Assembly (NCBI GenBank): GCA_046352935.1
Contig: JAXMGR010000010.1
Span: forward strand, 1-64,000
DNA from: CAYWMY01 sp046352935
Lineage (GTDB): Bacteria; Pseudomonadota; Gammaproteobacteria; Steroidobacterales; Steroidobacteraceae
DNA: 64,000 nt
Direction of reading: 5' to 3'
In this document: positions 20,221 through 29,079 of the stretch, one piece after another
How positions within the stretch are numbered: the stretch's first letter is position 1
How the letters are laid out: every line of letters begins with the position of its first letter
Notes under the pieces: generated by a model
Told to the model about the DNA's origin: nothing
Databases searched by the model: none
The model's input: only the letters and a program-made list of their open reading frames with translations
Translations under genes and position numbers: made by a program

Positions 20221-21699
20221 CTATACCCGGCGCGAGCCCGCCAGGGCGCGGAGCGTGGCGACCCGGCCGGGCAGCGCGGCGTACGCCACGGCCACGGCCA
20301 GGTGGAACGCGCCGTAGATCCATGCGCGCGCCACGAGTGACGGCGCCGGCGACAGCAGGAACACGGCCGCGGCGAGCGCCGCAAGCGCCACGCAGCCACC
20401 GCCCAGTGCGACGACCCGTCGCGGCGGCAGGCCGCAGAAGTGCAGGGCGATCCCCGCGTACACCGCATAGTACAGAAGGCTCATGCCCCCGATCAGAGCC
20501 ACGGCGTCGGTGCCGCCCGCGCCCAGACCCAGTGCCATCGCGACGGCGAGCAGCACGACGACGCTGAACGAGCCGTCGAGCGCGAGTGCGAGCCCCTGCC
20601 GCTGCCGCGCATCGAACACGCGATCGAGCCACCCGGTCAGCGCGAGCACCAGCATCGGCGCGGCCAGCAGACGCACGAAGGTCCCGGAGCCCGACCACTC
20701 GCCGCCCAGCAGGCCGTCGACCAGGAGTGGCGCGTCGATGGCGAGGAACACGAAGGGCGGCACCAGCGCAACGGCGGACAGCTCGACGAGGACGGTCGCG
20801 AGCTGGCGCGCCGCCTCGGGCGGGGGACGGACGATGGTGCCGAAGAACACCGGGGCGACGGCGCCGTAGCAGAGCGAATTCGGTGCCCCGGTGAGCCGCG
20901 AGGCCACGGCGAAGCGCCCGAGCACGTCGGCACCCGCCTGTGCGGCGAGCAGCAGTTGCAGTCCCCGCTCACGCAGCGTGCTCGACAGGCCGTAGGGCAG
21001 CATGAAGAGCGGGAACCGCCGGTAGCGGCGCGCGGCGGCGAGCAGGCGCGTCCCGCGCCGGGCCCGTCGCATGAGTGCGCCGTGACCGCGCAGCGACAGG
21101 AGGAGCGCCACGGCATGGACCGCGAGCAGCACGACGGCGTGCGACCAGATGAGCGAGGCCGCATCCGCCCGCAGGACCCGCGCCGCGAGGAGCTGCAGCG
21201 CGAGAGTCAGCGCCGCGGCCGCGAACTGCGAGACGCCGAGCATGACGTAGCGGCGTTCCCGCGTGCACCAGGCGACGAAGGCCCGCTGCAGGCCCGTCGC
21301 CATGAGCGCGAGCGCGAGCGGCCAGGCGTGGCGCACCGGGACCGCGGCCATCCCGGCCGCCTCGAGGGCAATACCCGCTCCGGCGACCAGGAGTGCGGCG
21401 ACAGCGCCGCTCGCGAGCACGAGCCACAGCAGCGTGGCCGCCGCCCCGGCGCGCCGCGGGAGCACCGCGGCCGACTCGTAGCGCAGGCCGACGAACACCG
21501 AGCTGATCGCGAGCACCCCGACGAACGCGGTGTACAGGCCGAACTCGTGCGGCGAGTAGGCCCGCGCGAGCAGCGGCAGGCCGAGGAGCAGCGTGAGCTG
21601 GCTCGCGATCGTGCTGCCGCCCAGCCACAGGGAACCGCGGCCGACGCCGGCGAGCGCAGCAGGCGCCGTCGTCTCAGGACGGTCGGGCGTGGAAGTCAC
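20221..21699 (-). CDS. wzx: Wzx-type lipid-linked oligosaccharide flippase
   Basis: The 492-residue membrane protein is predicted to have 12-14 helices. The N-terminal GRGSLWLGGSTIASQLTLLLGLPLLARAYSPHEFGLYTAFVG pattern (helix 1, loop, helix 2 with the YSP-x-EFG turn) is the polysaccharide biosynthesis/Wzx signature. It flips undecaprenyl-PP-linked repeat units to the periplasm for Wzy. The start overlaps the aminotransferase gene by 26 bases. Confidence 0.87.
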   Translation of the reverse strand: MTSTPDRPETTAPAALAGVGRGSLWLGGSTIASQLTLLLGLPLLARAYSPHEFGLYTAFVGVLAISSVFVGLRYESAAVLPRRAGAAATLLWLVLASGAVAALLVAGAGIALEAAGMAAVPVRHAWPLALALMATGLQRAFVAWCTRERRYVMLGVSQFAAAALTLALQLLAARVLRADAASLIWSHAVVLLAVHAVALLLSLRGHGALMRRARRGTRLLAAARRYRRFPLFMLPYGLSSTLRERGLQLLLAAQAGADVLGRFAVASRLTGAPNSLCYGAVAPVFFGTIVRPPPEAARQLATVLVELSAVALVPPFVFLAIDAPLLVDGLLGGEWSGSGTFVRLLAAPMLVLALTGWLDRVFDARQRQGLALALDGSFSVVVLLAVAMALGLGAGGTDAVALIGGMSLLYYAVYAGIALHFCGLPPRRVVALGGGCVALAALAAAVFLLSPAPSLVARAWIYGAFHLAVAVAYAALPGRVATLRALAGSRRV

Positions 21700-22786
21700 G
21701 GATGGCGTCGACCACGTACGCGACCATGTCGTCCGTCATCTCGGGATAGATCGGCAGCGACAGGATCGTGTTCTGGTTGTGCGCCGCGCGCGGCACGTCG
21801 GCGGCCGTCGTGCCGAGCGGGCGATAGGCCTCGAGCAGTGGCAGCGCGGTCGGGTAGTGGACCGCCGTCTCGACACCGCGCGCGGCGAGGTGCGCCCGCA
21901 GCGCCTCGCGGTGCGGCGTGCGGATGACGTACAGGTGCCAGACGTGTGTGGAGCCCTCACGCACGCGCGGCCGTTCCACCTCCGGAACCGCGGCGAGCAG
22001 TGTGTCGTAGCGCGCGGCGACGCGCGCGCGCGCGCGCGTCCACTCGTGGATGTGCCGCAGCTTCGTCGTGAGCAGCGAGGCCTGCAGGCCGTCGAGGCGG
22101 CTGTTGATGCCCTCGATGCGGTGCTGGTGCTTCACGAGCGCGCCGTGGTTGGCGTACATGCGGCAACGCCCGGCGAGGTCCGCGTCGTTCGTGACGATGG
22201 CCCCGGCATCGCCCCAGGCCCCGAGGTTCTTGCCGGGGTAGAAGCTGAAGGTGCCGGCGATCCCGGTCGTGCCGGCATACGCCCCGTGCCGCCGCGCGAA
22301 ATGCGCCTGGGCGCAGTCCTCGACGAGCGCGAGTCCGTGGCGCGCGGCGAGTGCGGCCAGCACCTCGACCTGCGCGGCCTGGCCGTAGAGGTGCACCGGC
22401 AGGATGGCCCGCGTGCGCGGCGTGATCCGGGCGGCGACCGCGTCGACATCGATGTTGAAGTACTCGTCCACGTCGACGAACACCGGCCGCGCGCCGGTCT
22501 GGCCGATCGTCTCCGAGGTCGAGATCCAGCTCGCGGCCGTGGTGATGACCTCGTCGCCGGGCCCGATGCCGAGCATGCGCAGCACGATGTAGATCGCGTC
22601 CGTGCCGTTGGCGACGCCGATGCAGTGCTCCACGCCCAGGGCCGCCGCGAAGGCCTGCTCGAATTCCCGCACGAACTCGCCGCCGATGAACGCGGTGCGC
22701 TCGATCACCCGGCGCAGCGCGAGGTCGAACTCGGCCTGGTGCGCCAGGTACTGGGCGTGGAGGTCGACGAAGGGGATCCTGGTCAT
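21674..22786 (-). CDS. DegT/DnrJ/EryC1 sugar aminotransferase (WbpE-like)
   Basis: The 370-residue PLP enzyme is expected to convert a 3-keto-sugar nucleotide into its 3-amino form. It shows VANGTDAIYIVLRMLGIGPGDEV (~58-80), EDCAQAHFA (~156-164) and the PLP lysine Lys186 in FSFYPGKNLGAWGDAG. With WlbA and the acetyltransferase beside it, the WbpE role (UDP-3-keto-GlcNAcA to UDP-GlcNAc3NA) is the best reading. A (CG)9 run lies inside the coding sequence (codons ~250-256). Confidence 0.85.
   Translation of the reverse strand: MTRIPFVDLHAQYLAHQAEFDLALRRVIERTAFIGGEFVREFEQAFAAALGVEHCIGVANGTDAIYIVLRMLGIGPGDEVITTAASWISTSETIGQTGARPVFVDVDEYFNIDVDAVAARITPRTRAILPVHLYGQAAQVEVLAALAARHGLALVEDCAQAHFARRHGAYAGTTGIAGTFSFYPGKNLGAWGDAGAIVTNDADLAGRCRMYANHGALVKHQHRIEGINSRLDGLQASLLTTKLRHIHEWTRARARVAARYDTLLAAVPEVERPRVREGSTHVWHLYVIRTPHREALRAHLAARGVETAVHYPTALPLLEAYRPLGTTAADVPRAAHNQNTILSLPIYPEMTDDMVAYVVDAIRDFHARPS
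22021..22038. repeat. (CG)9 dinucleotide run inside the aminotransferase gene
   Basis: Nine uninterrupted CG units encode the RARAR stretch at residues ~251-256. Slippage by one unit would shift the frame. Confidence 0.8.
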
Positions 22787-22793
22787 GGCACGG

Positions 22794-23258
22794 TCACAGC
22801 GCGCGGATCAGGCGCGCAGGATTCCCGGCATAGATGCCCCTGACGGTCAGGTCGCGCGTGACCACGGAACCGGCGCCGATCACGACACCGTCGGCGACCG
22901 TGACCGGCAGCAGCGTGGCGTTCGAACCGATCGAGACATGATCGCCGATGCGCGTGGCCGCCCAGCGACTGCGGTCGCCGCGCGCAGGTCCGCCCGGGGA
23001 GAAATCGTCGTTGATGAACATGACGCCGTGGGCGACCACGCAGTGGTCGCCGATCGTGACCAGCTCGCAGACGAAGCTGTGCGACTGGATGCGGCAGTCG
23101 CTGCCGATGACGACACCGCGCTGGATCTCGCAGAACGGACCGATGAAGCTGCGGTCCCCGATGCGGCAGCCGTAGAGGTTGCAGGGCCGGATCACCTGCA
23201 CGTCCACGCCGAACTGCACGTCGACGATCGCGGCGTCACCGAAGCGCACATTGCTCAT
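22794..23258 (-). CDS. Left-handed beta-helix N-acetyltransferase (WbpD-like)
   Basis: The 154-residue protein consists almost wholly of hexapeptide repeats (IGDRSFIGPFCEIQRGVVIGSDC..., VSIGSNATLLPVTVADGVVIGAGSVV). It contains the catalytic-type His in VAHGVMFINDD (~77-87). It is the right size for WbpD/WlbB, which acetylates the 3-amino group of a UDP-GlcNAc3N-uronic acid using acetyl-CoA. The start overlaps the wlbA-like stop by 4 bases. Confidence 0.85.
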   Translation of the reverse strand: MSNVRFGDAAIVDVQFGVDVQVIRPCNLYGCRIGDRSFIGPFCEIQRGVVIGSDCRIQSHSFVCELVTIGDHCVVAHGVMFINDDFSPGGPARGDRSRWAATRIGDHVSIGSNATLLPVTVADGVVIGAGSVVTRDLTVRGIYAGNPARLIRAL

Positions 23259-24337
23259 CGGCCGGCCTCCCGCGACAGCGGAGCCTGGCCGAGCCGGCAG
23301 CGCCGCGGGGCGAACCGCAGCGCGACCTCGCGGCCCGTCTCGATGGACTCGTAGACCGCCGAGATCAGCTCGAGGCTGCGGCGCCCCTCCAGGCCGTCGA
23401 CGAGGTGCTGCCGGTCGTTGACGATGCAGTCGACGACGTGCTCGTAGTAGGCGTGGTGCCCGAAGCCGTAGACGGACGGCGGATTCACCGAGTACTTCCG
23501 CATGACCTCCTCGTCCCCGGGGACGCGCTCGGCGAAGTCCCAGGTCTTCATCTCGTTGACGGCGAAACCGCCGATCTCGACGGTGCCGCGTTCGCCGAGG
23601 ATCGAGATCGAGCCCTCGAGGTCGCGCGGGCGGGCCGCGGTGGTGGCCTCGATGATGCCGAGCGCGCCGTTGCGGAACTTCAGCACGACGACCGCGGTGT
23701 CCTCGGCCTCGATGTCGACCAGCGCGGTCGCGCTGCGCGCGAAGACGCTCTCGACGTCGCCCATCATCCATTCGAGCAGGTCGACGTGGTGGCTCGCCTG
23801 GTTCGTGAGCACGCCCCCGTCCAGCGCCCAGGTCCCGCGCCAGGCGTCCTGGTCGTAGTACTCCTGCGTCCGGCACCAGCGCACGCGCACCGTCCCGAGC
23901 ACGAGCCGGCCGAAGCGGTCCGCCTCGAGTGCCTCGCGCAGCTTCACCACGGGGACGTTGAAACGGTTCTGCTTGACGACGAAGAGCTTGACACCCGCGG
24001 CGTCGCAGGTGCGGATCATCGCGTCGGCATCGTCGAGCGTGAGCGCCATGGGCTTCTCGACGACGATGTGACGGCCGTACGGCGCCAGCGCCAGCACGTC
24101 GCGCGCGTGATGGCCGCTCTCGGTGAGGATCGTGACCACGTCGATGCGCTCGCGACGCATCATCTCGTGCATGTCGGTGTACCAGCCGACGTCGAACGCC
24201 CTGCCGAGGCGCTCGGCCTTCGCGGCGACGACGTCGCAGACCGCGGCGAGCTCCGCGCCGGCGATCTGCCGGTGGCCGAGCAGCTCGGCATGACGCTTCG
24301 CGATCCGGCCGCAACCGACCAGGGCCACCCGCAGCAT
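23255..24337 (-). CDS. Gfo/Idh/MocA oxidoreductase (WlbA/WbpB-like)
   Basis: The 360-residue NAD-dependent enzyme has GCGRIAKRH (~8-16), the EKPMALTLDDAD motif (~95-106) and GGVLTNQASHHVDLLEWMMG (~173-192), which carries the catalytic His region. WlbA/WbpB oxidises UDP-GlcNAcA at C3, giving the keto substrate for the adjacent aminotransferase. The UDP-GlcNAc 6-dehydrogenase (WbpA) that would feed it is not in the window. Confidence 0.87.
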   Translation of the reverse strand: MLRVALVGCGRIAKRHAELLGHRQIAGAELAAVCDVVAAKAERLGRAFDVGWYTDMHEMMRRERIDVVTILTESGHHARDVLALAPYGRHIVVEKPMALTLDDADAMIRTCDAAGVKLFVVKQNRFNVPVVKLREALEADRFGRLVLGTVRVRWCRTQEYYDQDAWRGTWALDGGVLTNQASHHVDLLEWMMGDVESVFARSATALVDIEAEDTAVVVLKFRNGALGIIEATTAARPRDLEGSISILGERGTVEIGGFAVNEMKTWDFAERVPGDEEVMRKYSVNPPSVYGFGHHAYYEHVVDCIVNDRQHLVDGLEGRRSLELISAVYESIETGREVALRFAPRRCRLGQAPLSREAGR

Positions 24338-24338
24338 C

Positions 24339-25466
24339 TCAGGAATTCCGCTTCTTGAGGACGCGATAGAGTTTCATCAGCGGACCCAGCAGCGCGTGAT
24401 TCTGCAGATTCGGATAGTCGGCATAGGTCTTCGGCGGCAACCGCATGATGGCATCGAACTCGTCGACGGTGATGCCGAGTTTCTTGGCGACGAACACCCT
24501 GTCCGCCGCGGCGAGGTCCGCATCGTAGGGCGGCGTGGCGAGTTCCGCCAGCGCGGACTCGCGGGTCGTCTGGCCGCTCATGACGAGCGCCGACAGGTGC
24601 ATGCGCCGTTTGTCGTAGCCGAACTTCACCGGGAGGATGTAGCCCTGGTAGAAACGGGTGTAGACGGACTCGTAGTGCTTGCCGCCGTAGTCGACCCACC
24701 CGAACTGCTCCGCGAGCAGCCGCTTGGCCGCGGCCTTGTCGTAGTCGATGCAGTCCAGCAGGTAGATCGAGCGCGGACGGTCGAGGACGATCGCATTGAT
24801 GAGTCTCGGCATCGGGATCAGCGGGAAGGCGCGCAGCCGGCGTCCGGTCATGCGCCGGTACACGCCCGCGACGTAGTACGGGTCGACGTGCCCCTGCGAC
24901 CAGGCGCGCACGTGGATGCCCTCGGTGCGGAAGTTCACGCCGCTGACGATGTGCCGGATGCCATGGCGCCGGGCCTGGTCGTAGAAGGTCGCGACGATGG
25001 CGTGGTCGGTCGGGATCTCGGAGTCCGGGGTCGAGGCGCGCAGGAACGCGAGCTGCAGCTGCCGGAACTCCTCCCAGTCGAGCACCACCGTGAACAGATC
25101 GATGCCGAGCCGGTCGAGCAGCCGCTTGATGTTGCCGACCGCGAGCTCCGAGTTCCAGCCGTTGTCGAGATGCACGGCGAGCGGCCTGAGGCCGAGCTCC
25201 CGCACACGCCACGCGACGTAGCTGCTGTCCACGCCCCCGCTCACGCCGATCAGGCAGTCGTAGTCGTGGCCGCGGCCGGCCCGCCGCATGTCGTCGACCC
25301 AGCGCGCGAGCACGGCCTCGCGCCGCTCGCGCGGCGGCAGCCGTGCGGCGGCCGCGAGGTAGCCCGTGCAGTGGTTGCAGTGTCCCGCGACGTCGAAGGT
25401 GATCGCGGGATCGGTGGTATCCATCACGCAGCGCGTGCAGATGCGATAGGTGCCGTGGGCGTTCAT
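24339..25466 (-). CDS. wbpG: N-acetyl sugar amidotransferase WbpG
   Basis: The 375-residue PP-loop enzyme has SGGVDSS (~76-82) and four N-terminal cysteines in two pairs (C10/C13, C30/C33), a likely zinc site. This is the WbpG/PseA-type amidotransferase, which uses ammonia from HisH2/HisF2 to turn an N-acetyl group into an acetamidino group. It is one base away from the wlbA-like gene and overlaps hisF2 by 4 bases, so the three amidination genes are consecutive. Confidence 0.9.
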   Translation of the reverse strand: MNAHGTYRICTRCVMDTTDPAITFDVAGHCNHCTGYLAAAARLPPRERREAVLARWVDDMRRAGRGHDYDCLIGVSGGVDSSYVAWRVRELGLRPLAVHLDNGWNSELAVGNIKRLLDRLGIDLFTVVLDWEEFRQLQLAFLRASTPDSEIPTDHAIVATFYDQARRHGIRHIVSGVNFRTEGIHVRAWSQGHVDPYYVAGVYRRMTGRRLRAFPLIPMPRLINAIVLDRPRSIYLLDCIDYDKAAAKRLLAEQFGWVDYGGKHYESVYTRFYQGYILPVKFGYDKRRMHLSALVMSGQTTRESALAELATPPYDADLAAADRVFVAKKLGITVDEFDAIMRLPPKTYADYPNLQNHALLGPLMKLYRVLKKRNS

Positions 25467-26245
25467 GTCGTGCCGGCGTCCGTGTCGAGCAGGGTGGCGA
25501 TCTCCTCGGGAGCGGGGAAACTGATCAGCGGTGCGCGGTGGCGGCCGTGCAGCACGAACAGGGAGGCCGCAGCGACGGCTGCCACGCCCGTGTGACGCAG
25601 CGCGCTGCGCAGATGATCCAGATTTCCGGCGCCCCCGCAAGCGATCACCGGGATCGGGACCGCGGCGGCGACCGCCGCGAGGGCCTGCTCGTCGTAGCCG
25701 CACTGCATGCCCTCGATGTCGATGAAGTTCACGAACAGCTCGCCGGCGCCCGCGTCCGCCATGCGGCGCGCGTAGTCGACGGGGGACAGCCGTGTGCGAT
25801 GCGTGCCCGAGCGTGTGCGCACTTCCGCACCACCCAGCAGCCCCTTCTTGACGTCCATCGAGACGACGATGCTCTGGCTGCCGTACTGCCGGGCTGCGCA
25901 GGTCACGACGTCCGTGTCGAAGGCCGCACTGTTGATGACGGCCTTCTCGACGCCCGTGTCGAACAGGCGCGCGACCTGTTCCGGGGTGCGGATGCCACCG
26001 CCGTAGGCGAGCGGCATGAAACACTCGCTGGCGAATTCGGCCACGAACCCGAAATCGGGGCCGCGACCCTGCCGGGTCGCCGTGATGTCGACGACGACGA
26101 GCTCGTCGGCCTCCTTGTCGTTGAAGATGCGTACGGCGTTGACGGGGTCGCCCAGGTAGACCGGATCACGGAAACGGCGGGTCTTGACCAGCGCGCGTCC
26201 GTCGAGCTGGAGGCAGGGAATGACGCGTGGACGCAGCGGATTCAT
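25463..26245 (-). CDS. hisF2: HisF2, ammonia-channel partner for sugar amidination
   Basis: The 260-residue (beta/alpha)8 protein resembles HisF: RVIPCLQLDGRALVKT, AYGGGIRTPEQVARLFDTGVEKAVINSAA, VVSMDVKKG and EGMQCGYD. In true HisF the CLDV Asp (Asp11 of T. maritima) is catalytic; the matching position here is Gln13, while the second Asp (in SMDVKK) is kept. This fits the surface-sugar HisF2 (WbpH-like) role of passing ammonia from HisH2 to WbpG rather than histidine synthesis. Confidence 0.88.
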   Translation of the reverse strand: MNPLRPRVIPCLQLDGRALVKTRRFRDPVYLGDPVNAVRIFNDKEADELVVVDITATRQGRGPDFGFVAEFASECFMPLAYGGGIRTPEQVARLFDTGVEKAVINSAAFDTDVVTCAARQYGSQSIVVSMDVKKGLLGGAEVRTRSGTHRTRLSPVDYARRMADAGAGELFVNFIDIEGMQCGYDEQALAAVAAAVPIPVIACGGAGNLDHLRSALRHTGVAAVAAASLFVLHGRHRAPLISFPAPEEIATLLDTDAGTT

Positions 26246-26841
26246 GCGCGACCGAAGTTCCCGAGCAGCGCGAGCCCGAAACGGTGGCTCTTCTCGGGAT
26301 GGAACTGCACCCCGTAGACGCGCCCTGCCCGGATCACGCTCGCGAACTCTCCGCCGTAGACCGTGGTGCCCAGCACCGATGCCGGGTCCTCGCAGACCGC
26401 GTGGTACGAATGCACGAAGTAGAACCGCGCCTCGCCGCGCAGCGACTCGTTCAGCGCGTCGTCGGCGAGCCAGCGCACGCTGTTCCAGCCCATGTGCGGG
26501 ACCTTGAGCACCCCCGCCGGGAAGCGCAGCGCGCGACCGCGGACGAGTCCCAGGCCGGGTTCCACGCCCTCGTCGCTGCCATCGAGGAGCATCTGCATGC
26601 CGACACAGATGCCGAGCAGCGGTACGCCGCGGGCGACGGCGGCCAGCAGCGGGCGCTCGAGCCCCGCCTCCCGCAGGCGCCGCATGCAATGGTCGAATGC
26701 GCCGATGCCGGGCAGCACGAGCCGTTCCGCGGCCCCGACCTCCGCGGCGGTGGTGATGCGCACGGCTTCCATGCCGAGCCGGCGGTACATGTTGATCACC
26801 GATCCCTGGTTGCCCACCCCGTAGTCGACGACGGCCAGCAT
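26242..26841 (-). CDS. hisH2: HisH2 glutamine amidotransferase
   Basis: The 199-residue class I glutaminase has nucleophile Cys79 in LLGICVGMQ and the His181/Glu183 pair in QFHPEKSHRFG; LPGIGAFDHCM is the oxyanion region. It would supply ammonia through HisF2 to WbpG. No other his genes are near, so it is not part of histidine biosynthesis. It overlaps hisF2 by 4 bases. Confidence 0.9.
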   Translation of the reverse strand: MLAVVDYGVGNQGSVINMYRRLGMEAVRITTAAEVGAAERLVLPGIGAFDHCMRRLREAGLERPLLAAVARGVPLLGICVGMQMLLDGSDEGVEPGLGLVRGRALRFPAGVLKVPHMGWNSVRWLADDALNESLRGEARFYFVHSYHAVCEDPASVLGTTVYGGEFASVIRAGRVYGVQFHPEKSHRFGLALLGNFGRA

Positions 26842-26844
26842 GCG

Positions 26845-28146
26845 TCAGCGCGCTCCGGCCGCGCGCGGCAGGGCGAGCCGCGGATCCGCGCCCGCCTGCC
26901 GGCGGCGCAGCGCCGCGGCCAGCGCGAGTGCCGCGAGGGTGAACGCCCAGAAACGGCCGTCCAGCAGCAGCGACCCCGAGAACATCTGCGCCACGAGGTT
27001 CTGGAAGAACACGTAGCCGACCCAGGTCACGGCCCCGCCGTCGAGCACGAGTCGCGCCGCCGCGATCGAAGACACCACCAGCACGGCGATCAGCAGCACC
27101 AGGCCGACGATGCCCGTCGCCATCATGCTCTCGAGCAGGATGTTGTGCGGGTAGCTCATGAACCGCCGCTCGATGAACGCATCGCCGACGAGCGGGCTGG
27201 CCGCGAACTGCTGCCAGGCACCCGCGAACAGCAGCTCGCGCTCGCGGCTGGAGGCGTCGACGCCGACGTCGGTGAAGCGGCTGGCCATCTGTACGGCAGC
27301 GTTCTGCTCGAGGTACACGATCAGCAGGCCGCACAGCACACCCGCGGCGACGAGGAGCCCGAGACGCAGCGCCACCCGCGCCGCGCTGCGCCTGCCGCCG
27401 CGCCGCTGCGTGAAGGCGTAGACCGCCGCCATCAGCAGTGCGGCCAGGATCGGCGCCCGGGAGCCGGAGGCGACCGTGACGAGTACCGCGAACGCGATGA
27501 CGCCCCAGCGCAGCAGCCTGACCACACCGGCGGAGCGGGAGAGGCCGATCAGCGTCACGATGAACACCGAGGCCCCGAGGTGTCCTACCGAGATCGGGTT
27601 CAGCACTTCCGTGGACAGCCGGGAGAAGACCCGGCCCGAGGCGAGTGCACCGATCGCCGCGTACACAAGCAGCAGCATCGCCACCGCACCCAGGAACTCG
27701 ATCATCCGGCGCGCCATCTCCAGCGTCGCGGCATTGGGAGCCGCAAGGAAGCCGAGCGCCGGCAGGAAGCAGGCGCCCAGGGAGAGCAGCAGGTACTGCG
27801 ACACCGGCATGCCGAGGAACCCCGGGATGGGATCGAAGAGCGTGCCCTGCAGGAGGCGCGCGATCAGCAGCCACCAGAGCGCCACGACGGGCAGCAGTGC
27901 GATACCCGCGTAGATGCGGCGGCGACGCACGAAACCGTCGCAGGCGACCCACAGGAACAGCAGGATCATCGCACCACGGAACGGCACGGACGCCACCTGC
28001 GAGTCCATGTGCAGCAGCGCGGGCAGCGTCGAGGCGAGCGGGAACCCGACGACCGTCAGTGCGTAGAACAGTGCCAGCGACGGCTGCGCAGGACCGGCGA
28101 GCGCGTCATCGTCGGCCTCCGCGGCCGGCGGTGGCGCCGCGCTCAT
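26845..28146 (-). CDS. wzy: Wzy-like O-antigen/polysaccharide polymerase
   Basis: The 433-residue protein has about ten to twelve membrane helices and a large periplasmic loop ending in SYPHNILLESMMATGIVG, the Wzy_C/O-antigen ligase-type motif. The SRLSTEVLNPISVGHLGA and VASGSRAPILAALL segments are also usual for Wzy/WaaL. Its place between wzz and the sugar genes favours polymerase over ligase. I chose the ATG at 28146, which overlaps the wzz stop (ATGA); an ATG twelve codons upstream is less likely. Confidence 0.83.
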   Translation of the reverse strand: MSAAPPPAAEADDDALAGPAQPSLALFYALTVVGFPLASTLPALLHMDSQVASVPFRGAMILLFLWVACDGFVRRRRIYAGIALLPVVALWWLLIARLLQGTLFDPIPGFLGMPVSQYLLLSLGACFLPALGFLAAPNAATLEMARRMIEFLGAVAMLLLVYAAIGALASGRVFSRLSTEVLNPISVGHLGASVFIVTLIGLSRSAGVVRLLRWGVIAFAVLVTVASGSRAPILAALLMAAVYAFTQRRGGRRSAARVALRLGLLVAAGVLCGLLIVYLEQNAAVQMASRFTDVGVDASSRERELLFAGAWQQFAASPLVGDAFIERRFMSYPHNILLESMMATGIVGLVLLIAVLVVSSIAAARLVLDGGAVTWVGYVFFQNLVAQMFSGSLLLDGRFWAFTLAALALAAALRRRQAGADPRLALPRAAGAR

Positions 28147-29066
28147 GCGGCCGGGGTCGTCCGCTGCAGCAGCACTTTCCACAGCACGATCACCACGCCC
28201 AGCATCGCACCGAGCACCGCACCCAGCAGCAGCATGACCAGCAGCTTCGGACTGGAAGGATCGTCGGCATCGGGCGCCACGGCGGAATCGATGATGCGGT
28301 AGGCGTACTGCTCACGGACGTTGGCGAGCGCGGCGGTCTTGATCTGCGACTCGATCACCTTGTAGATCGACTGCCGCACCTCGAGCACGGTGGTCTTGGC
28401 GAGTTCGGCATTCAGGTAATTGAGGCTCGCCTGCGCCTCACGGATCGCACGCGTCTGCAGCTCGCGGTTGACGCGGGTCGCCAGTTCGTTCGCCCACTTC
28501 GCGGCGACCTCGCGATCGGTCCAGGTGATGCCGAGCGTGACGACGGTCGTGCGGCGCTCCTCGTCGATGGCCAGCACGTGATCGTCGAAGTACTTCACGC
28601 CGTCCGCGAGCGTCGGCACGTCGTCCGGGTCGTCGACGGTCCAGCGGCCCGTCGCGGCGTCGTAGTCCTTCGCGAACAGCACCGGCAGCAGCCTGTTGTC
28701 CGCGATGAAGCGCCGGATGAAGCCGCGCGACCGCAGGAACTCGAGGTACTCGTCCTTGTTGGCGGCACCGCCGACGTTGACGCCGGCGAGCGAGGCGAGC
28801 CCACCGAGCTGCCCCGTGATCCCCGTGTTGAGCGCCTGGCGCAGGTCGTCGCCCTTGACGGGGATCATGACGACCTCGGCCTCGTAGCGCGGCCGCATCA
28901 GGAAGCTCGCGCCCCCCGCGAGCGCCGCGACCAGCAGGATGCAGACGGCCAGGAGGATGCGGTGGCGCCAGCAGGCTGCGGCGAGTCCCTCCGGTGACAG
29001 CCGCGCCTCGTCCAGCACGCGCACCAGCGGCGTCGACTCCCCGCTCCCGACCGTCACGCCCGCCAT
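28143..29066 (-). CDS. wzz: Wzz-type chain-length regulator (PCP family)
   Basis: The 307-residue protein has two membrane helices (~38-57 and ~275-297) around a periplasmic domain, the polysaccharide co-polymerase layout. Typical features are RPRYEAEVVMIPV after helix 1, the coiled-coil EAQASLNYLNAELAKTTVLEVRQSIYKVIESQ, and a Pro-containing second helix. It has no BY-kinase domain, and none is encoded nearby. It sets the length of chains made by Wzy. Confidence 0.87.
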   Translation of the reverse strand: MAGVTVGSGESTPLVRVLDEARLSPEGLAAACWRHRILLAVCILLVAALAGGASFLMRPRYEAEVVMIPVKGDDLRQALNTGITGQLGGLASLAGVNVGGAANKDEYLEFLRSRGFIRRFIADNRLLPVLFAKDYDAATGRWTVDDPDDVPTLADGVKYFDDHVLAIDEERRTTVVTLGITWTDREVAAKWANELATRVNRELQTRAIREAQASLNYLNAELAKTTVLEVRQSIYKVIESQIKTAALANVREQYAYRIIDSAVAPDADDPSSPKLLVMLLLGAVLGAMLGVVIVLWKVLLQRTTPAA

Positions 29067-29079
29067 CGCCCCCGCCCGC

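Noticed and set aside
26242..26841. Histidine-biosynthesis hisH
   Set aside because: No other his genes are nearby and it is coupled to wbpG, so the sugar-amidination role is better supported.
26227..28302. 691-residue open frame on the plus strand
   Set aside because: It is antisense to hisH2 and wzy and has no recognisable domain.
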